DNA from: Oncomelania hupensis
Lineage: Eukaryota > Mollusca > Gastropoda > Littorinimorpha > Pomatiopsidae
Direction of reading: 5' to 3'
DNA length: 64,000 bases
Assembly (NCBI GenBank): GCA_036898135.1
Contig: CM072512.1
Span: forward strand, 19,386,118 to 19,450,117
Shown here: in pieces, positions 1-12,712 of the stretch
How the letters are laid out: the number at the start of each line of letters is the position of its first letter
Position numbering within the stretch: the first letter of the stretch is position 1
Position numbers and translations under genes: made by a program
Notes under the pieces: generated by a model
Database searches by the model: none
The model's input: only the letters and a program-made list of their open reading frames with translations
Told to the model about the DNA's origin: nothing

Positions 1-3000
1 GAGAAGTACTTCGCTCGCTGTAGCTTGGCAAATAGGTCTGTCTGGTCCGGGAGTGGCTCTGGCTGGAACTGCGTTACGGCATTCAGGAGTCTGAAGTCGA
101 TGCACAGTCGATGCTCTCCGTTGGGTTTTCGCAACAATACCGTGCCTGCGCTGTAGGGTGAAGTAGACTCTGAGATGATTCCGGCTGCCAGTAAGGTGTC
201 TATCTCTTCCTTGATGGCTCGCTGCTGCGACAGTGGCATCGGGTAGAGCTTCTGGCGGACGGGTGTTGGGTCGGTCACCGTTAAGGTTACTTCGACGAGG
301 TCTGTCCTCCCTGGTCGGTCTGTGAGCACAGTCTGATGTTGGCGAATGACCTGTCGTACTTGCTGTTGCTGTTTAGCGGCTAGGTCTCCGTTGAGTATCA
401 CGTCTTTGTAGGTTTCTTTGGAGTGCAGGGGATACTCTACTGCATTGGTCTCCATGCTTTCTCCTTCTTCCGCGATGGCGATGGCTAGCAAGTTGTGAGT
501 GCTGGGGGTCGCTGGTCTGTCCGTATACTTCTTGAGGAGATTGATGTGGTGGTATCGGGCTCTCCCGTTCACCTCTACTTGGTAGACTGTCTTGGATTTC
601 TTGGCAGTCACCCGGTACGGTCCTCTCCAAGCGATGTCCAGCTTGTTGGTTCCACTTGGAAGTAAGAGTAGCACTTGATCGCCGACTTGCAGTTCTCTGT
701 CCTTCGCGTGGCGGTTGTAGTACTTCGCCTGACGGGCTCTTGCCTTCTTCAGTGCTTCACCAGCTTTCTTCCACGTTGCTTTGAGGGTTTCCTGCAGGTC
801 TGCGACGTACTTGGTGGCACCTCTTGGTGTGTCGTCTATCTTGGCTTCCGTCCAACTTCTGCGTAGGGCTTCTAGCGGTCCTGCTAGAGGTCTGCCGAAT
901 AGCAATGTTGACGGGGTGTAGCCTGTGGCTGCATGGGGCGTTTCTCTATATGCGAACAGTGCCGCATTCACGTAGGTGTCCCACGCTTCTGGATTGTCGT
1001 CGGCGACTTTCCTGAGTATGGTGAGAAGGGTTCCATTCAGTCTTTCTACTTGTCCGTTGCTGGCGGGGTGGTATGGTGGTGTGCGAATGTGATGAACTTG
1101 TATCAACTCGAACACGTCTTGCATCAGGCGGCCGGTGAACTGAGATCCGTTGTCCGTTCTAATGCTGTCCGGGAATCCGACTCTGGTAAAGATGGCGATG
1201 AGTGCATCTGCGAATCTTCTTGGTGTCGATCGCTGGCAACGGGACTGCTTCGCACCACATCGTACATGCGTCGACGAGTGTGAGTAGAAATCTGTTCCGC
1301 TTCTTGGTCATGGGCAGTGGTCCTACTATGTCTACTGAGACTTGCTGGAATGGCACGCCGACTACTACCGATGGTCCTAAGGTAACTGGTACGGTGTGAT
1401 GTCGCGGGGAATATCGTTGACATTGGTGGCAAGATTTCACGTAGCGCTTGACATCCTCCGTGATTCCTGGCCAATAGTAGTGTGCGCTGATTCTCTGCAC
1501 TGTGGCTCCAATTCCCATGTGTCCGCTGAGTGGCATGCTGTGGCCTAGTTCTAGTACTTGGGCTCGAAGGGTGGCTGGTAGTACTAGTTGGGTGTGATCT
1601 CCATCTCCTTGTCGATGTAGAACTCCCTGTTCCATGTAGAAGTCTCCCTTGTGCGGGGGTGTGTGCGCCTTGGGTAGCTTCTGGAAGCACTTCGCTATCG
1701 AGGTGTCTTCTTTCTGTGCTGTTTTGATCTCTTCGAGTCCTGGATTCGGAGCGAACTCGGGCTGGGGTGGTTGGGTTTTAGCTTGGGCCCTGGTTTGCAC
1801 TGCAGCTATCTCTACAGTTTTAGGGGGCGTGCCTAAGAACACATACCTACAACCTAGCACTAGATCATACAGGGGTTTCTGTAAAACAGCTGCTTGGATT
1901 CGTCCTGTGACGTACCTACTCTCTACTTCGATCCATGCTATTGGGCAAGTAGTCGTCGGTTTCGTCAAGTCTGCTCCTTGTAAGTCGACTGTCTTGTCTG
2001 TCAAGTCCGCGCGCGATACAAGAGATTCGCTAACTATCGCGTCGTATGATAGACCTGTGTCATACAGACAGTTCGCTTCTTTTCCGTTGACCTTGACCGT
2101 GTCTGTCACCGATGGGTGATCTCCGATTGTGTGTGGCTTGTTACCGCTACTTTGAGTTAGAACTCTGTGCGCTGGCCGGCTTTCGCGCTCTTCCCTACGT
2201 TGTGCGGCCAACTTGAAACATTCTGCGGTGGAGTGATTGTTTCTGTTGCAGAACGAACAATACCGTCTCTGTTCTGCGGGACCTCTTTTCCCGAATTCCG
2301 TGTTGGGTCCTTTATTCTGCCCAGGTCTGGGGTTATTCGGCTTATTCGCGGTGCGCTCTTCCCGGTTAGGGCTTCGTTTCTGTGCCTCTTTCCGTTAGGC
2401 TTTAGGTCTCGCCTGAAGCTCTTGGCTTCTCCGTGTGCGGCCACGTACCTATCTGCGACCTTGACCAGATCTTCCAGTCTTTCCGCGCCCTGCTCTACTG
2501 AAGGTTCTCAGCTCGGGGGTCATGGTTTCCCGTAGCTGTTCCCATACTAACAGTTCTGTCAGTCCATCATACGTCTTAGCCGTGGCTGACTGGCTAATCC
2601 ACTTATCCAGCGTTGTGGACAATCGATCCGCGAACTGCGCATAGCTCTCTCCTTTCACTCTCCGATTGGTGCGGAACTTTTGCCGGTAGCATTCTCCTGT
2701 CAGTTCGAATCCCGTTAGGAGTGCCTCTTTTACTTTGTGATAGTCAGTCACTCTGTCAGTCGGTAGCTTACTGTAGATGTCATAAGCCTTTCCTCTAAGC
2801 CCTTGACTAAGCTTGAAAGACCAATGAGTGGGATCTAGTTTATACTCTGTTGCTAGACGCTCAAACCTAGTCAGATAGAGATCTAGACCTTCTTCTCTCT
2901 CATTGAATGTTCCCAGTGGAAATGACATTCCTTGTACAGGGTTGGATGCTACCTCTAGCTGATCTGAGTGGGAAGGGGTTGAGGAAGAACTTGAAGCTCC

Positions 3001-3472
3001 TGATCCCAATCTTCTTAGCTCTAACTCATGCTGTCTTTCTTTTTCCTTTTCTTCCCTCTCTTTTCTTTTTCTGCCCGCTCTTTTTCTTTTTCTGCCCGCT
3101 CATACTCCCATTTCCTAACTTCTGCTTCTCTCTCTGCTGCTAATGCTGCCTTCTTCTGTTCCTTCTAATTCTAATTTCTTCTGTTCTCTTGCTGCTTCTA
3201 ACTCTGCTTTCTTTTGCTCTGCTTCTAATGCTAATTTCTTCTGCTCTGCTTCTAATTCCAGTTTCTTTTGCTCTCTTGCTGCTTCTAACTCTAGTTTCTT
3301 CTGCTCTGCCTCTAATTTCTTTGCCTCTCTCTCTGCTGCCCCTCTCTGCCTTAGCTTCCTGCTTCTCTACCTCTGCATTGATATACGCAATTAGGTCTCC
3401 CCCTGCTAAGTGTAAAGCTTCCCCTAATTCCTTGAAGCGCAATCTCAAGGCCACTGGGTCCGACATTGTCAA
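1..3472 (-). pseudogene. gag-pol of LTR retrotransposon copy 1, broken, runs off left edge
   Basis: The proposed Gag start is the ATG at 3472, followed by a charged, Glu/Lys/Arg-rich stretch like the coiled coil of the intact element. A capsid-like region lies at about 2950-2500. The CCHC knuckle (C-X2-C-X4-H-X4-C) is at about 2262-2220. The protease motif LYDTG has its DTG at about 2061-2053. The HHCC zinc finger has His at about 1542 and its last Cys at about 1422. Integrase D,D35E residues are at about 1332 (VDIVG), 1154 (TDNGS) and 1046 (QVERL). A GPY/F-type module with WRGPY follows. Reverse transcriptase begins with CIDF, and the window ends just before the first catalytic Asp. Frameshifts are inferred near 3340, 2505, 2400 and 1228, because homologous sequence continues in another frame across each point. 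From about 1228 to the window edge one frame stays open. Known family role: replication of the element through an RNA intermediate. Confidence 0.85.
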
Positions 3473-3810
3473 AAGTGTCTATGAACAACCTCTGAATCAC
3501 GTGGAATACCAAAACACTAGCAATATTGCAAGTCAATAACAACAATGCAAAGACCATGCAAATTCGTAATCAATAATAGAATAAAACAAGAGTCAAATGG
3601 CATACAACAGTTATTTAAGCAAAACCTGCAAAAGAACAATGCAACATACAGGCACAAAATAATTGAAGCAAAAAAGTTTTTAACTAAAGAATAGTGCACC
3701 AAAACTGAGTCAATGTTATAACCTTACACTATTCTAAGTTATTCTACTTCTACTGTTATCTAATTTTATTGTACTTAGATCCGGTTATACCCAATTCCTA
3801 TTATACACAG

Positions 3811-3829
3811 ATCCTGACTAGGCTCGCCA
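3811..3829 (-). promoter_or_regulatory. Primer-binding site of LTR element copy 1
   Basis: On the minus strand, TGGCGAGCCTAGTCAGGAT starts 7 bases after the proposed LTR end. TGG pairs with a tRNA CCA end. The first nine bases match what I recall of animal tRNA-Arg 3' ends; the remainder matches less well, so the primer identity is uncertain. Confidence 0.5.
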
Positions 3830-3836
3830 ATTAAAG

Positions 3837-5289
3837 TGTCACGTGGGGTTTATGGGCTCTGCACAATGGAATTATGGACCCTCACGTTTATTCGGTGGGA
3901 ACTGCTAGTAAGTCACCCTATGAATTACTTTAATAAATTTATTTGTTTAGCTCGTTCTGTGTTAAGGTTGGGGTACAGAGATAGATAGAAAAATGGTAAA
4001 AGATTACTGTCACACTAGCTTTCCACACGGCTATGAATCATATGTAGTCCAGCCACTTGATAACAGTTAAAATAACACATTTATTTCTTCTACTCTATAC
4101 AAGATTCTCTAAGTACTAATCTAACGTAAAAAGTCTCAATCACTGCTAATAGTTCGTTCGCTGATAGTCTAGGCAGCTGTTATATCTTCCTCGGGCACTT
4201 GCTATTATATCTCATGTAGATTTGGACTACTGTGGTCCGTTTTACAGTTTCTGAAGAGTTGGACTACTGTGGTCCTGTTTTGATCAGTTTAAGTGCACTT
4301 TCGGAGATTACACTTAACTGCTAGATGGTGCGTGCGAAGTCCTTCTGTGAGGTAGCTTCTGGTCCACCTGTGTCGTTGTGTAGTTGGGTTCCCTTGCCAC
4401 GCTGTGGGGTCTGACAGGGTGTTTTTCCGGGTAGCTCTTTCCGACTTGTGCGGTAGAGGCTCCTCAACCAACTTGTCGTTTCTGTGGAGTGGGGCACAGG
4501 ATAGCTCGCCTGCTCGTCTGTAATATAAGAGACGAAATTCTGCACAACCCTGAATAATCGGTTTGTGCAGAGCGTCTCACTGAAAGCCAAAGTAGCCCTC
4601 AGTGATAGCTCCACATCTCTATACATAAGCGACGAACATTCTGCTACTTCCGGGGTCCACTGGAATCTCACTCTAAATTCCTATACATACATAAATATCA
4701 ATCGTGTCTAACTATACACATACAGAATTAATAATATTATAAACCTTCACGGGTACAGCCACTGGTCTGCAAACATACATATAAGTTAAACAACAGTGGT
4801 TCCGTATGGTATGCAACATGGCGGCGCAACCGGTCGTGTTTCGCCACGTGTTCGGCTTTTCCACATGGTCACGCAAATTCGGATTAACAATTCACATTTA
4901 TGCATAGCAAATTCCACAAACATAATTTCCACAATAATATAAATATATCACGATGAAACAGAAGGGTGTTCATTTACCTGTTTGACAAGTTCAGGCCCGT
5001 GATGACTTGAGAGAATTCTAAGATTCTAAAGTCCTGCTTCCTGGTCTATGAGTGAAGAGATTTCTCTAGCTGTGGAGATGTTGACTCTTCCTCGTCTCAC
5101 ACACGACTGATTCAAACTGTGTGTAGGTTCTGACACAGTCAGAACTGCTCTACCCGCTTGCCTGAACTCTCATTGGTTAAAAACGGTCAGATTCAAAGCT
5201 CAAGTGCTGACTCACTACGCTGTGTGGGTCGGGCTCGCGGTGTGTACTTTAATTGCTGCTGTGTAATATACTGACTCTCTACTGTTACA
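3837..5289 (-). repeat. Proposed 5' LTR of LTR element copy 1
   Basis: In plus orientation the block starts TGTCAC at 3837 and ends GTTACA at 5289, giving short terminal inverted repeats with one mismatch and the TG...CA ends of LTRs. A primer-binding site sits next to the inner end. AATAAA is present on the minus strand near 3890. A 15-bp motif, GGACTACTGTGGTCC, occurs twice at about 4206-4276. The length would be 1453 bp. The outer end rests only on the terminal motif because the partner LTR is outside the window. Confidence 0.5.
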
Positions 5290-6474
5290 ATTACTACACA
5301 AGGCTAAATAGTCACTGGGCAGGGTAAAACTAGCCAATTCATGACAATGAGTAATCCTGGGTTTTTAATATTGTCTCGTGCAGGAAGTTTTATTAAAAAA
5401 ATCACACGTAATGCATATACGCATCGATACAGTCAAATGCACATTACTTTTAAAACTTCCTGTTACGAAACTATTTGTATTTCAATATAAAAAACGGGAA
5501 GAAGTAGAGTCTCACTTTCGGAAAGGGAACTTTAGCAGTAGCACTTGTAACATTTCCTATATATTCTAATTGCAGTACTTCAAGGGTTAAGAAGGAAAAA
5601 CAATCTTGATTGTATTGCTTGTTAGCGATGAGAGTACAAATGCGTCGAGTGTTTAGACTATTTACTGTTGATTGTTTGTCCACAGATTTTCCCCCAGTTT
5701 AAAGTTTTATCGTGAGTTCTCATGCTAGATGTAGGATGTTGTGAGAGTCGCTGTGTGGAATTAGCACATAAAATTGTTTAAGTAGTATCCATAGTGACCT
5801 ACTTTTAGTTGTTGTAAAGTTATCAATACCGATAATGATGGTATTCGATAATAGTGTACATTGTGAACTAATTTATGGGATAATCTGCACGTATATGGCC
5901 TTTTCTTTCTTTCTTTTTTAAATAATTGGGTTCGATAATTGCGGTATTTGATAGTTAAACGGGCATTCGTTATGAGGTATTATGCACGTATAGAGAGTGT
6001 ACATAGAGCACACTTTGCTAAAGTCAGCAATATCGATAAGTATAGCACAGAGCCGTGTGTTTTGTACGTGTGTGAGGTCGCATAATTATGATGATAATGA
6101 TAAATCGGTATCTGTGTACTTATGTCTGCTGTGTCATCATCATTCCACTTACACTAATACAATGATTCGTATTATTGCATTGCTACTCATTGCAAACGTT
6201 ACTATAGAGTTACGATAAAGACCGATCTTTGAGCTGGGGGTGTGAATGTTGCTATTTTCAATAAGAGATATTACTCATCGCGATCTTGCTCTTTGCTGGA
6301 AGAACTAGGAGAAACCCAGCTTTCTTGCCACTACTACGAAATGGATCGTGCATTAGTTGAACAGTCTATAAGCAAATAAAACTTTGCCTTTAATAATATT
6401 GACAGCGCTCCATGCCGTGTATTGACCTTCCAGAAATAAATGTTAGTTGATAATTAATGTGTGTGTGTGTGTGG

Positions 6475-6505
<31 letters not shown>

Positions 6506-7950
6506 CGCGTGTGTGTGTGTAGACTCGTGCATGCGTTCTTGTGTACATTCTTATACGTGTTTGGTGCGTCTAACTGGTTCGTTCTAGCTTCCTACCATTT
6601 GGTTTCAGTATATTATTTTCTGTAACGTGCAGTTTATAGAAGCCCCGCCTGTCATTGTATAATGTCGTGTTTGCAAGTCTTTGAGCTGGTAGTGTATCTA
6701 TAACCCGTAATCAGCTATGATTAGTTTAACATAGACGCAGGGTTGTGCTATCTCCAAAGCCAAATGATCATCCCTTGACTACATGCTTCTTAAGAATGTA
6801 CTTCTTAGGGGCGTGTGGATTGTTACATGAACTGTAACACTTAATATTCAAAATTTTCTGGTGTGCTGTATTCTTTCTGCAGTGGTGTTTTGTTGGTTTT
6901 TTTTTTGTCGGCGATGATGATGATTTGAATGGTCAGGAAAACGCTACTCACGTGCATCAGTTTCCATACAAGTTGTGTTCATGGCGCAAGTAGTCTCAAG
7001 AAGCCAGTTGCACATCGTGGTTACAACTGCATCGATGTAGGCGCATTGCGATACTTCTGTTTGATAATATCATATTGGAAAGAACTCGCAGCTTAAAACA
7101 CATTACATCTGGTTGGAATAGGAAATAAGCTTGAGTGTGCGTGCCCTATTTGAGTAATCATGACTGAGTCATTGCTGCCACGATTCTCCCATTCCCCAAC
7201 ATTACCACAGTTATCTGGCACCCTCGTAGGATTGATCGATTAGCCAACAATGACATGCAGCTATTAGTGTTGGACTTGCGCTTTCTGATGTTTTAGAAAG
7301 AGACACGAAGCTGGACAGACAAGATATAACTTCAGAATGTGAGTTTGGTGGCCTTCTTATTAATTATCCACGGCCTTGTGGATGAGTAATACTTTTAACT
7401 GGACAGCTCACCAGACTAGTGATTTTGACACGCTAGGGGCTTCATTATGTCGGAGACAGACTGAGGAAGAGGTTAACTTTTATTTGACGTTTTCGAGTTT
7501 ACATTGAGGCTAATTGGTGTTAAGAGAAGATTGCAGTGGTTAGTATGAAAGTCCGTCCTGATTGCTATAATTAAGTGGCTGAAGAACGGGTAATGAGCCT
7601 ATATTGACTGATTGTTTCATTGTGACTATATTTAATGATATACAATTATCGTGTCCAGAGTTTAAAATACAGTGCAGATGAGCAGAGATTCCAACACTTA
7701 ATTAGTGTTTACTTATTCCATCAAGTACTTATGACAATATGTTTTAATTATTTTAAAAAATTGCATTGTTAATCTATTACTTGAGTAAATAACATGGTCA
7801 ATAAACAAGGAAAGGTACATGTTATTTAAATGCGTGAATATAATTACAGTGCTTTCGAACAAATTGAGTGACCAGTTGTTATACTCGCATTCGGGAGGGA
7901 AAAGCACTCTGCAGCTGATTAAGGAACACGTAACTGAGGTTAAATGATTA
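5290..7950. other. AT-rich non-coding stretch
   Basis: I see no supportable gene. Open frames are short, of unbiased composition and without recognisable motifs. It contains one (GT)n microsatellite (6461-6520). Confidence 0.5.
6461..6520. repeat. (GT)n microsatellite with a (GC)n core
   Basis: GT dinucleotides are broken by one GGGT and a short alternating GCGCGC run. Alternating purine-pyrimidine of this kind can adopt Z-DNA. Confidence 0.9.
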
Positions 7951-7959
7951 TGAATATAA

Positions 7960-8165
7960 TGCATACCGAAAAATAAAGAAAGTGTGACTGGCCATGAATT
8001 TTAAGTATTAAAGTACGTACGGTGCAGAGAGACGACTAAAAGTTTCAATAATCAGAAACGACAAAATAAATATTTATCTGTGATTAATTATGCAAGCAAA
8101 CAAGGAAAGAGTGACCGGCCAGGCATTTTTAGTGCAAAAGTACGTTATAGTACAGATGGACGGAT
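7960..8165. repeat. Diverged direct duplication, unit about 128 bp
   Basis: A segment starting near 7960 (ATGCATACCG...GTGTGACTGGCC...AAGTACGT) recurs near 8088 (ATGCAAGCAA...GAGTGACCGGCC...AAGTACGT). The two copies are weakly similar by eye and their ends are approximate. Confidence 0.4.
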
Positions 8166-10720
8166 GAAAATGACCAGTCACCAAAAGCGCATGAGTATTA
8201 TTGGGTGCAGGTGGACGGAGAATGCGACAAAACCTGCCTGCTATGCCTCAACCCCTTGCCAACTAACCCACAACATTGAGATAATCCTTGAGCTGCAGTG
8301 TGACCTTTTGGCAAAATTTCAAACAACGGCTTACTTCAAAAGGAAAAAGCTAGGCGGTGTGCCCGTATGAGTAAGCACAGGTGTTGCGTAGTGCTTTCAC
8401 GCGGGAGGACCGATCTGCACGTAACATGGCCGCTGGAATGAGTGGTCGGACGGGACTATATAACTACTTTTGTGAAAACACCAACCCGGATATTGTTTGT
8501 ACTGTAGTTGAAGTTTGTTTTTCACTCCTCGTTTGATCAGTCAGTGTGTGTTTTTCCTCGGTTGATCAGTCAGTGTATGGTGATAGAACAGCTGTGAGAC
8601 GTTCAATTTATCCTTTTAAAGGCTCTCAAGATGACACATTTCAGGGTCATATATTATATATAAATTCACAGTGAGTGTGGTCACACCTGGGAAAAAGGTC
8701 AGATTAAGCCAACAAATAACCTCTATCAAAAGTATGGTTTTGAATGACCCACGCAATCTCATTGTTACAAACAGAATTGTGCGGTATTATTGTTTGTTTG
8801 TTTTTTAATTCCTTGAATTTTTGCTCGAGAATTCGCTAACCTTAAGTACAATCCCCAGCTTTATTGGGAAATAAGTTTGTTTGTGTCAAGTTGTTCAGAG
8901 TCGGTGCACTATGGGAGATTAATTCATTGTCACTTTAAGAACTGTGTTTTTGTATGAAGTTAATTTATGATCATTGCTCGAAAAGTTAAAAGTTTGGTTT
9001 TGTCAGGTAATCGAAGGTCAGGAAATGGTGTGAGAAACCAATAATGAGGCAACCAATAGTTCAGCGTCTTCTTTGAAAACTGAATTGTACAATGTTGTTT
9101 AATGGTAATTACTCAAGAACGAGACATTTGCATTTTATTACCCTCGTTTGAGCATTACGTGTTTCGTTCACGTCTCCTCTCTGAAAATCCTTAACGGGAA
9201 GAGAGGGGACTTTAAACTGATTTAAAAAAAAAATTACGTGTTTGTGAAGTGAGAGAGCAATAATCGGTTGTTTAGCAGGTGGTGATTTGGGGGGTGTTTT
9301 TTTTTCAAAGCACGTTAGATGTTATTTCATGATCATAGGTCGGAAAATTAAGTTTATAATACTGTAACTATGGACTTGTCAAGCAAAGCGTGGTGCTGTG
9401 CTATGATTGAAATGTAAAGTTATCCACTGAGCATTTGTAGTAGTACAGCGCAAAATGCAATGAGTGACCCTCTTGTTTGGAATATGGAGTCGTAAATCAT
9501 GCATTGAACTTAAATCTATTAAAGCATTGACCCCATGTTTTTCATGCTCGTGTCAAAAAGGCGCTTTATGTCAAGGTAGTAAACATTCCTTTTTAAATGG
9601 GGCGTATCGCGATGACGCCTTTTCTGCTTTTATCTGGCCATTTGCGGGATTTAATAATGATCTGAAAATACACAATTGAGTTTGAAATAGATTCTCAGGA
9701 ATGTGGATCCATGTTCTATCAACTTTAAAAGTTGTGCGCATATAAACAACCCATTGAAGCTTTGTTGTGAGTAGAATGATGTGTGGAAAATGTATTATGT
9801 TATTTTGAGTGGATTGATTTCTATAAGGTTACATACATAAATTTCATGTAACTGAACCATTGAAGTAGTCAAAGGGTGGTTTAGAAATGGCGCTTTGCTT
9901 GAATAAACAATTATTTGCGGATACTATTGCCTTGGTTGTTCTAAGAGGGTATACACTTTTTTCTGCATTCTCTTTCAGGTGTTTGCTATACTGGCGTTGA
10001 AGTTGAATGTTCTATTCCCGTCCCTTAGGTGAAATAACTTCCTTTTGTTTTAATACTACCACATGTAATAATTTAATCGTTTCAATGGTTTTTTAAATGC
10101 GTATGTGAATAAGTGACGTTTCTGATATCGTCTGTAATATTATTGTCATATATCAAGTACTCTATGGTTATATTTCAAATCGTGTCCTTGCGTATTATAA
10201 TATAACCTTCGTTCTTGCGTAATATTAATTCTTAGTCGATGCGATGTTTTCAACAATTTCGTGCTCCTTCGTTTGATTGCTAAATAATCTTCTTTGTTGC
10301 AGTCAACGTAAAACTAGAATTGTATTATTGATTCTTTTCCTTCTGTTTGATTGAACATCGGCAATATTGTTAAGGGTTTCTGCTTTGTGTAGCGAAGTTA
10401 TGCTATAATTATACTGATACAATTTTAACGTAGGGTGTAAGAAATCGCTGTATTGTGTTGTCAGTTTTGTGTTGCAGTTTGCACGCATGCGAAGAGGGCA
10501 GCGATAACACTAGCAACAATAATAGTATATTGTGTGGGTTTGGAACATCGCACGCTCACTACATTATTACTGGAGCATTTTCTAAAAGCCGGGAAAACGC
10601 TGTGGATGTTAAAAGGTTCTTACTTGCAGGTTTTGGAAACTACGATATACACAGCGACTTAGTGGGCATTATAACTGAATTATCTGTCAGAGTAGAAAGC
10701 ATAGTACTAAATCATAATGA
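8166..10720. other. Non-coding stretch
   Basis: No gene is supported. A TATA-like TATATAA lies at about 8458 in a locally GC-richer patch, followed by a short duplication of TTGATCAGTCAGTGT at about 8535-8577. This could be a promoter, but no downstream exon can be shown. Confidence 0.4.
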
Positions 10721-10744
10721 CATTCACTGTTATTGATTTGTGTA

Positions 10745-10768
10745 GCCTAACTGTATAGTTAGGCTAAC
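10745..10768. repeat. Perfect 9-bp inverted repeat
   Basis: TAGCCTAAC and GTTAGGCTA flank a 6-base loop. It is followed by two diverged copies of a roughly 60-bp unit containing GGGTTTAG and ATCAAT (about 10778-10880). Confidence 0.6.
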
Positions 10769-11699
10769 ATGCAACACTATCAATAATGTTGGTGGGTTTA
10801 GAAAATCATGAGTGCACACTGCTGTGTGTTAGACTATCAATATTTGTGGGTTTAGGAAATCCTTACGCGCACACACATTGACACTGTAGCTCTACGCGCA
10901 ATATGCCGTCAATAATTCTGTAGCTTTCAGGAAGGCGTTGACTGGAGTAAAAAGATCCCAACGCGCTAATGGTCTCCCCACACTGAACAAATCCTTGGCT
11001 GATTTATTGATTGGCCAGTAACCTGTCCGGGGCAGGTGAAGTGCCAGTCGGCTGGGGGTTTTCGGAACCGTATGCGTGAAATCGGACTCGAGTTATAAAC
11101 ATAGAGGCAGTTGACCAGGTTATCATTTGCGCCGGAAGGTAACAGAAGTAAAGCAGTGCTAATGTTCAGACGTTATAGTTAAAATCAAACCTTCAAGTTT
11201 ATTTTAAGCTTGGTAAAAATCATTATGCTCAGATCACAGGTTAGTCTTCTTGCAAACAGTGATGGGATTGTTGAACACTAGGAGAGTTTCTTGATGGCCG
11301 ATATTCTCCAAGAAGAGGTTGAAGGGTAAGGATGACTATAACCATCTAGTGGGAGTGGTTTGATGTCCGAGATTAGGGATGAGCTTTATCTCCCAGTTGG
11401 TGTCTGTCGCCTTTGCTTGCAGACTTGTTGCTAGCTTGCCATACGTCTTTCAAAAAAAAACACATTCATCATAATACGGTAATAGTGCTCTGCATTTCTC
11501 TACATTGCCAACAAGGTCTGTCTTATCCGAAAGTAAAAGTTTGCACCCTAGATTTAAGCATCCCGGACCTGCCACAGAGAGTCCCGTTGGGGTGGTGGGA
11601 GGGGGGATAGGGAAGTATTATTTGCTAGTATTGTTTGAAGCTGTGCAAACTTCGGAGGTTTGTCAGGATGAGCTTGGGAACGTTGTGCCAACAGAATTC

Positions 11700-12180
11700 G
11701 CTTGCACCTTTGACCCTTGCCGCTGCCTCCTCCACCACCTCCACTACCATCACTCCGCCCACCGACTTCGGTGTCTGCGACTTCACCATTCCGCCATCCC
11801 CACCCTCGTCATCCCTATTCCTTTCTACTTTATCCCCCCACGTTTTCTACACGCCGTCCTTTCCTCTACCCTGCTGTGTTTTCCTCCTGTTCGTTCTCTT
11901 TTTCTTTGTCTTTTATCTATTCATAACCGTTGGTTCCAACCTATGCAGTCTTCTCCTCTTACCCCGTCGTCCCTCTTTTTCGTCCCATTCGCACCTCGAG
12001 CTCATTATCACTATACCGTTTTCCCATTCACCCCTTTTTCTTTCTCCCTCGCTCTCATTTCTTTCTTTTTTTTGTTGGTTTCTCCCTCCCTCTACCTCTT
12101 TATCATCGCTTCCCACCCTTTTTACCGGGCCTCAGCTTTCGACACATTTTCATCTCCCTCCCTTCTTGTGCCGTAGCAGT
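11700..12180. repeat. Pyrimidine-rich low-complexity tract
   Basis: The plus strand is strongly C/T-biased for nearly 500 bp. The open frames here (up to 223 codons) are Ser/Pro/Phe/Leu-rich in all three frames at once, as expected from composition, with no domain and no splice context. Confidence 0.7.
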
Positions 12181-12639
12181 CTTTGTTTCCAATAATTCCC
12201 GGTGATGACAGACGGTCCAATTGGGATAGAACAAGCCGGGGGGATACTGATAACGATATTGGCGAAATAAGTAGTGTAATACCTGTGTAGTTTCTACCTG
12301 AGTTAGCTTCACCTCCGCTTCGTTCGTCCGAGGTTTTTTGGGGTGTTGATTTTCAGTGTTTATTGGTGTAATCGTTGTAAACTCAAGGACGTGAAAACTA
12401 TAAACAGGACTTCTCGATTTAAACTGAATGGATTATGTACTGATGATGTTCATGCTAAAGGCTTTGACGTAATGCAGCGAGCATTCAATAACATAAAAGC
12501 TAGATATTAAAGTGTGAAAGGAGAGAAACTGAGGTTTAAATGTTACCCAATAGCTCCCAACCTTCAATAAGGTTTTGGGGCAGAGCAACACTGTAGTTTA
12601 AAGTTGAAGTTTTATTTTAGCAGCAGCACACCAACCATG

Positions 12640-12712
12640 ACTTTTAGAGTGCCAACTCTATTAGTCTGCACTTTGGTTTCCAAAATAAAAACTAGAAACT
12701 AGAAACAGTATT
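12640..12712 (+). repeat. Possible retroposon 3' tail
   Basis: AATAAAA is followed by short CTAGAAA-type repeats, resembling the 3' tail of a SINE or LINE. No diagnostic body is visible upstream. Confidence 0.3.

Larger units (their letters stand above)
1..5289 (-). mobile_element. Degraded Gmr1-like Ty3/gypsy LTR retrotransposon, partial (copy 1)
   Basis: Read on the minus strand, the order is LTR (5289 to 3837), primer-binding site, a leader of about 340 bp, Gag, CCHC knuckle, aspartic protease, integrase and the start of reverse transcriptase, which is cut by the window edge. Integrase precedes reverse transcriptase, the arrangement known from Gmr1-type elements. The rest of the reverse transcriptase, RNase H and the second LTR must lie left of the window, so the target duplication cannot be checked. 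Several frameshifts show that this copy is dead. Its proteins differ clearly from those of the intact element at 53763-60331, so it belongs to a different family of the same group. Confidence 0.85.

Noticed and set aside
1649..2535. Plus-strand frames of 122-156 codons
   Set aside because: Antisense shadows of the minus-strand gag-pol; the minus strand carries the recognised motifs.
11505..12205. Frames of 91-223 codons
   Set aside because: Several frames are open at once over a C/T-rich tract; composition explains them.
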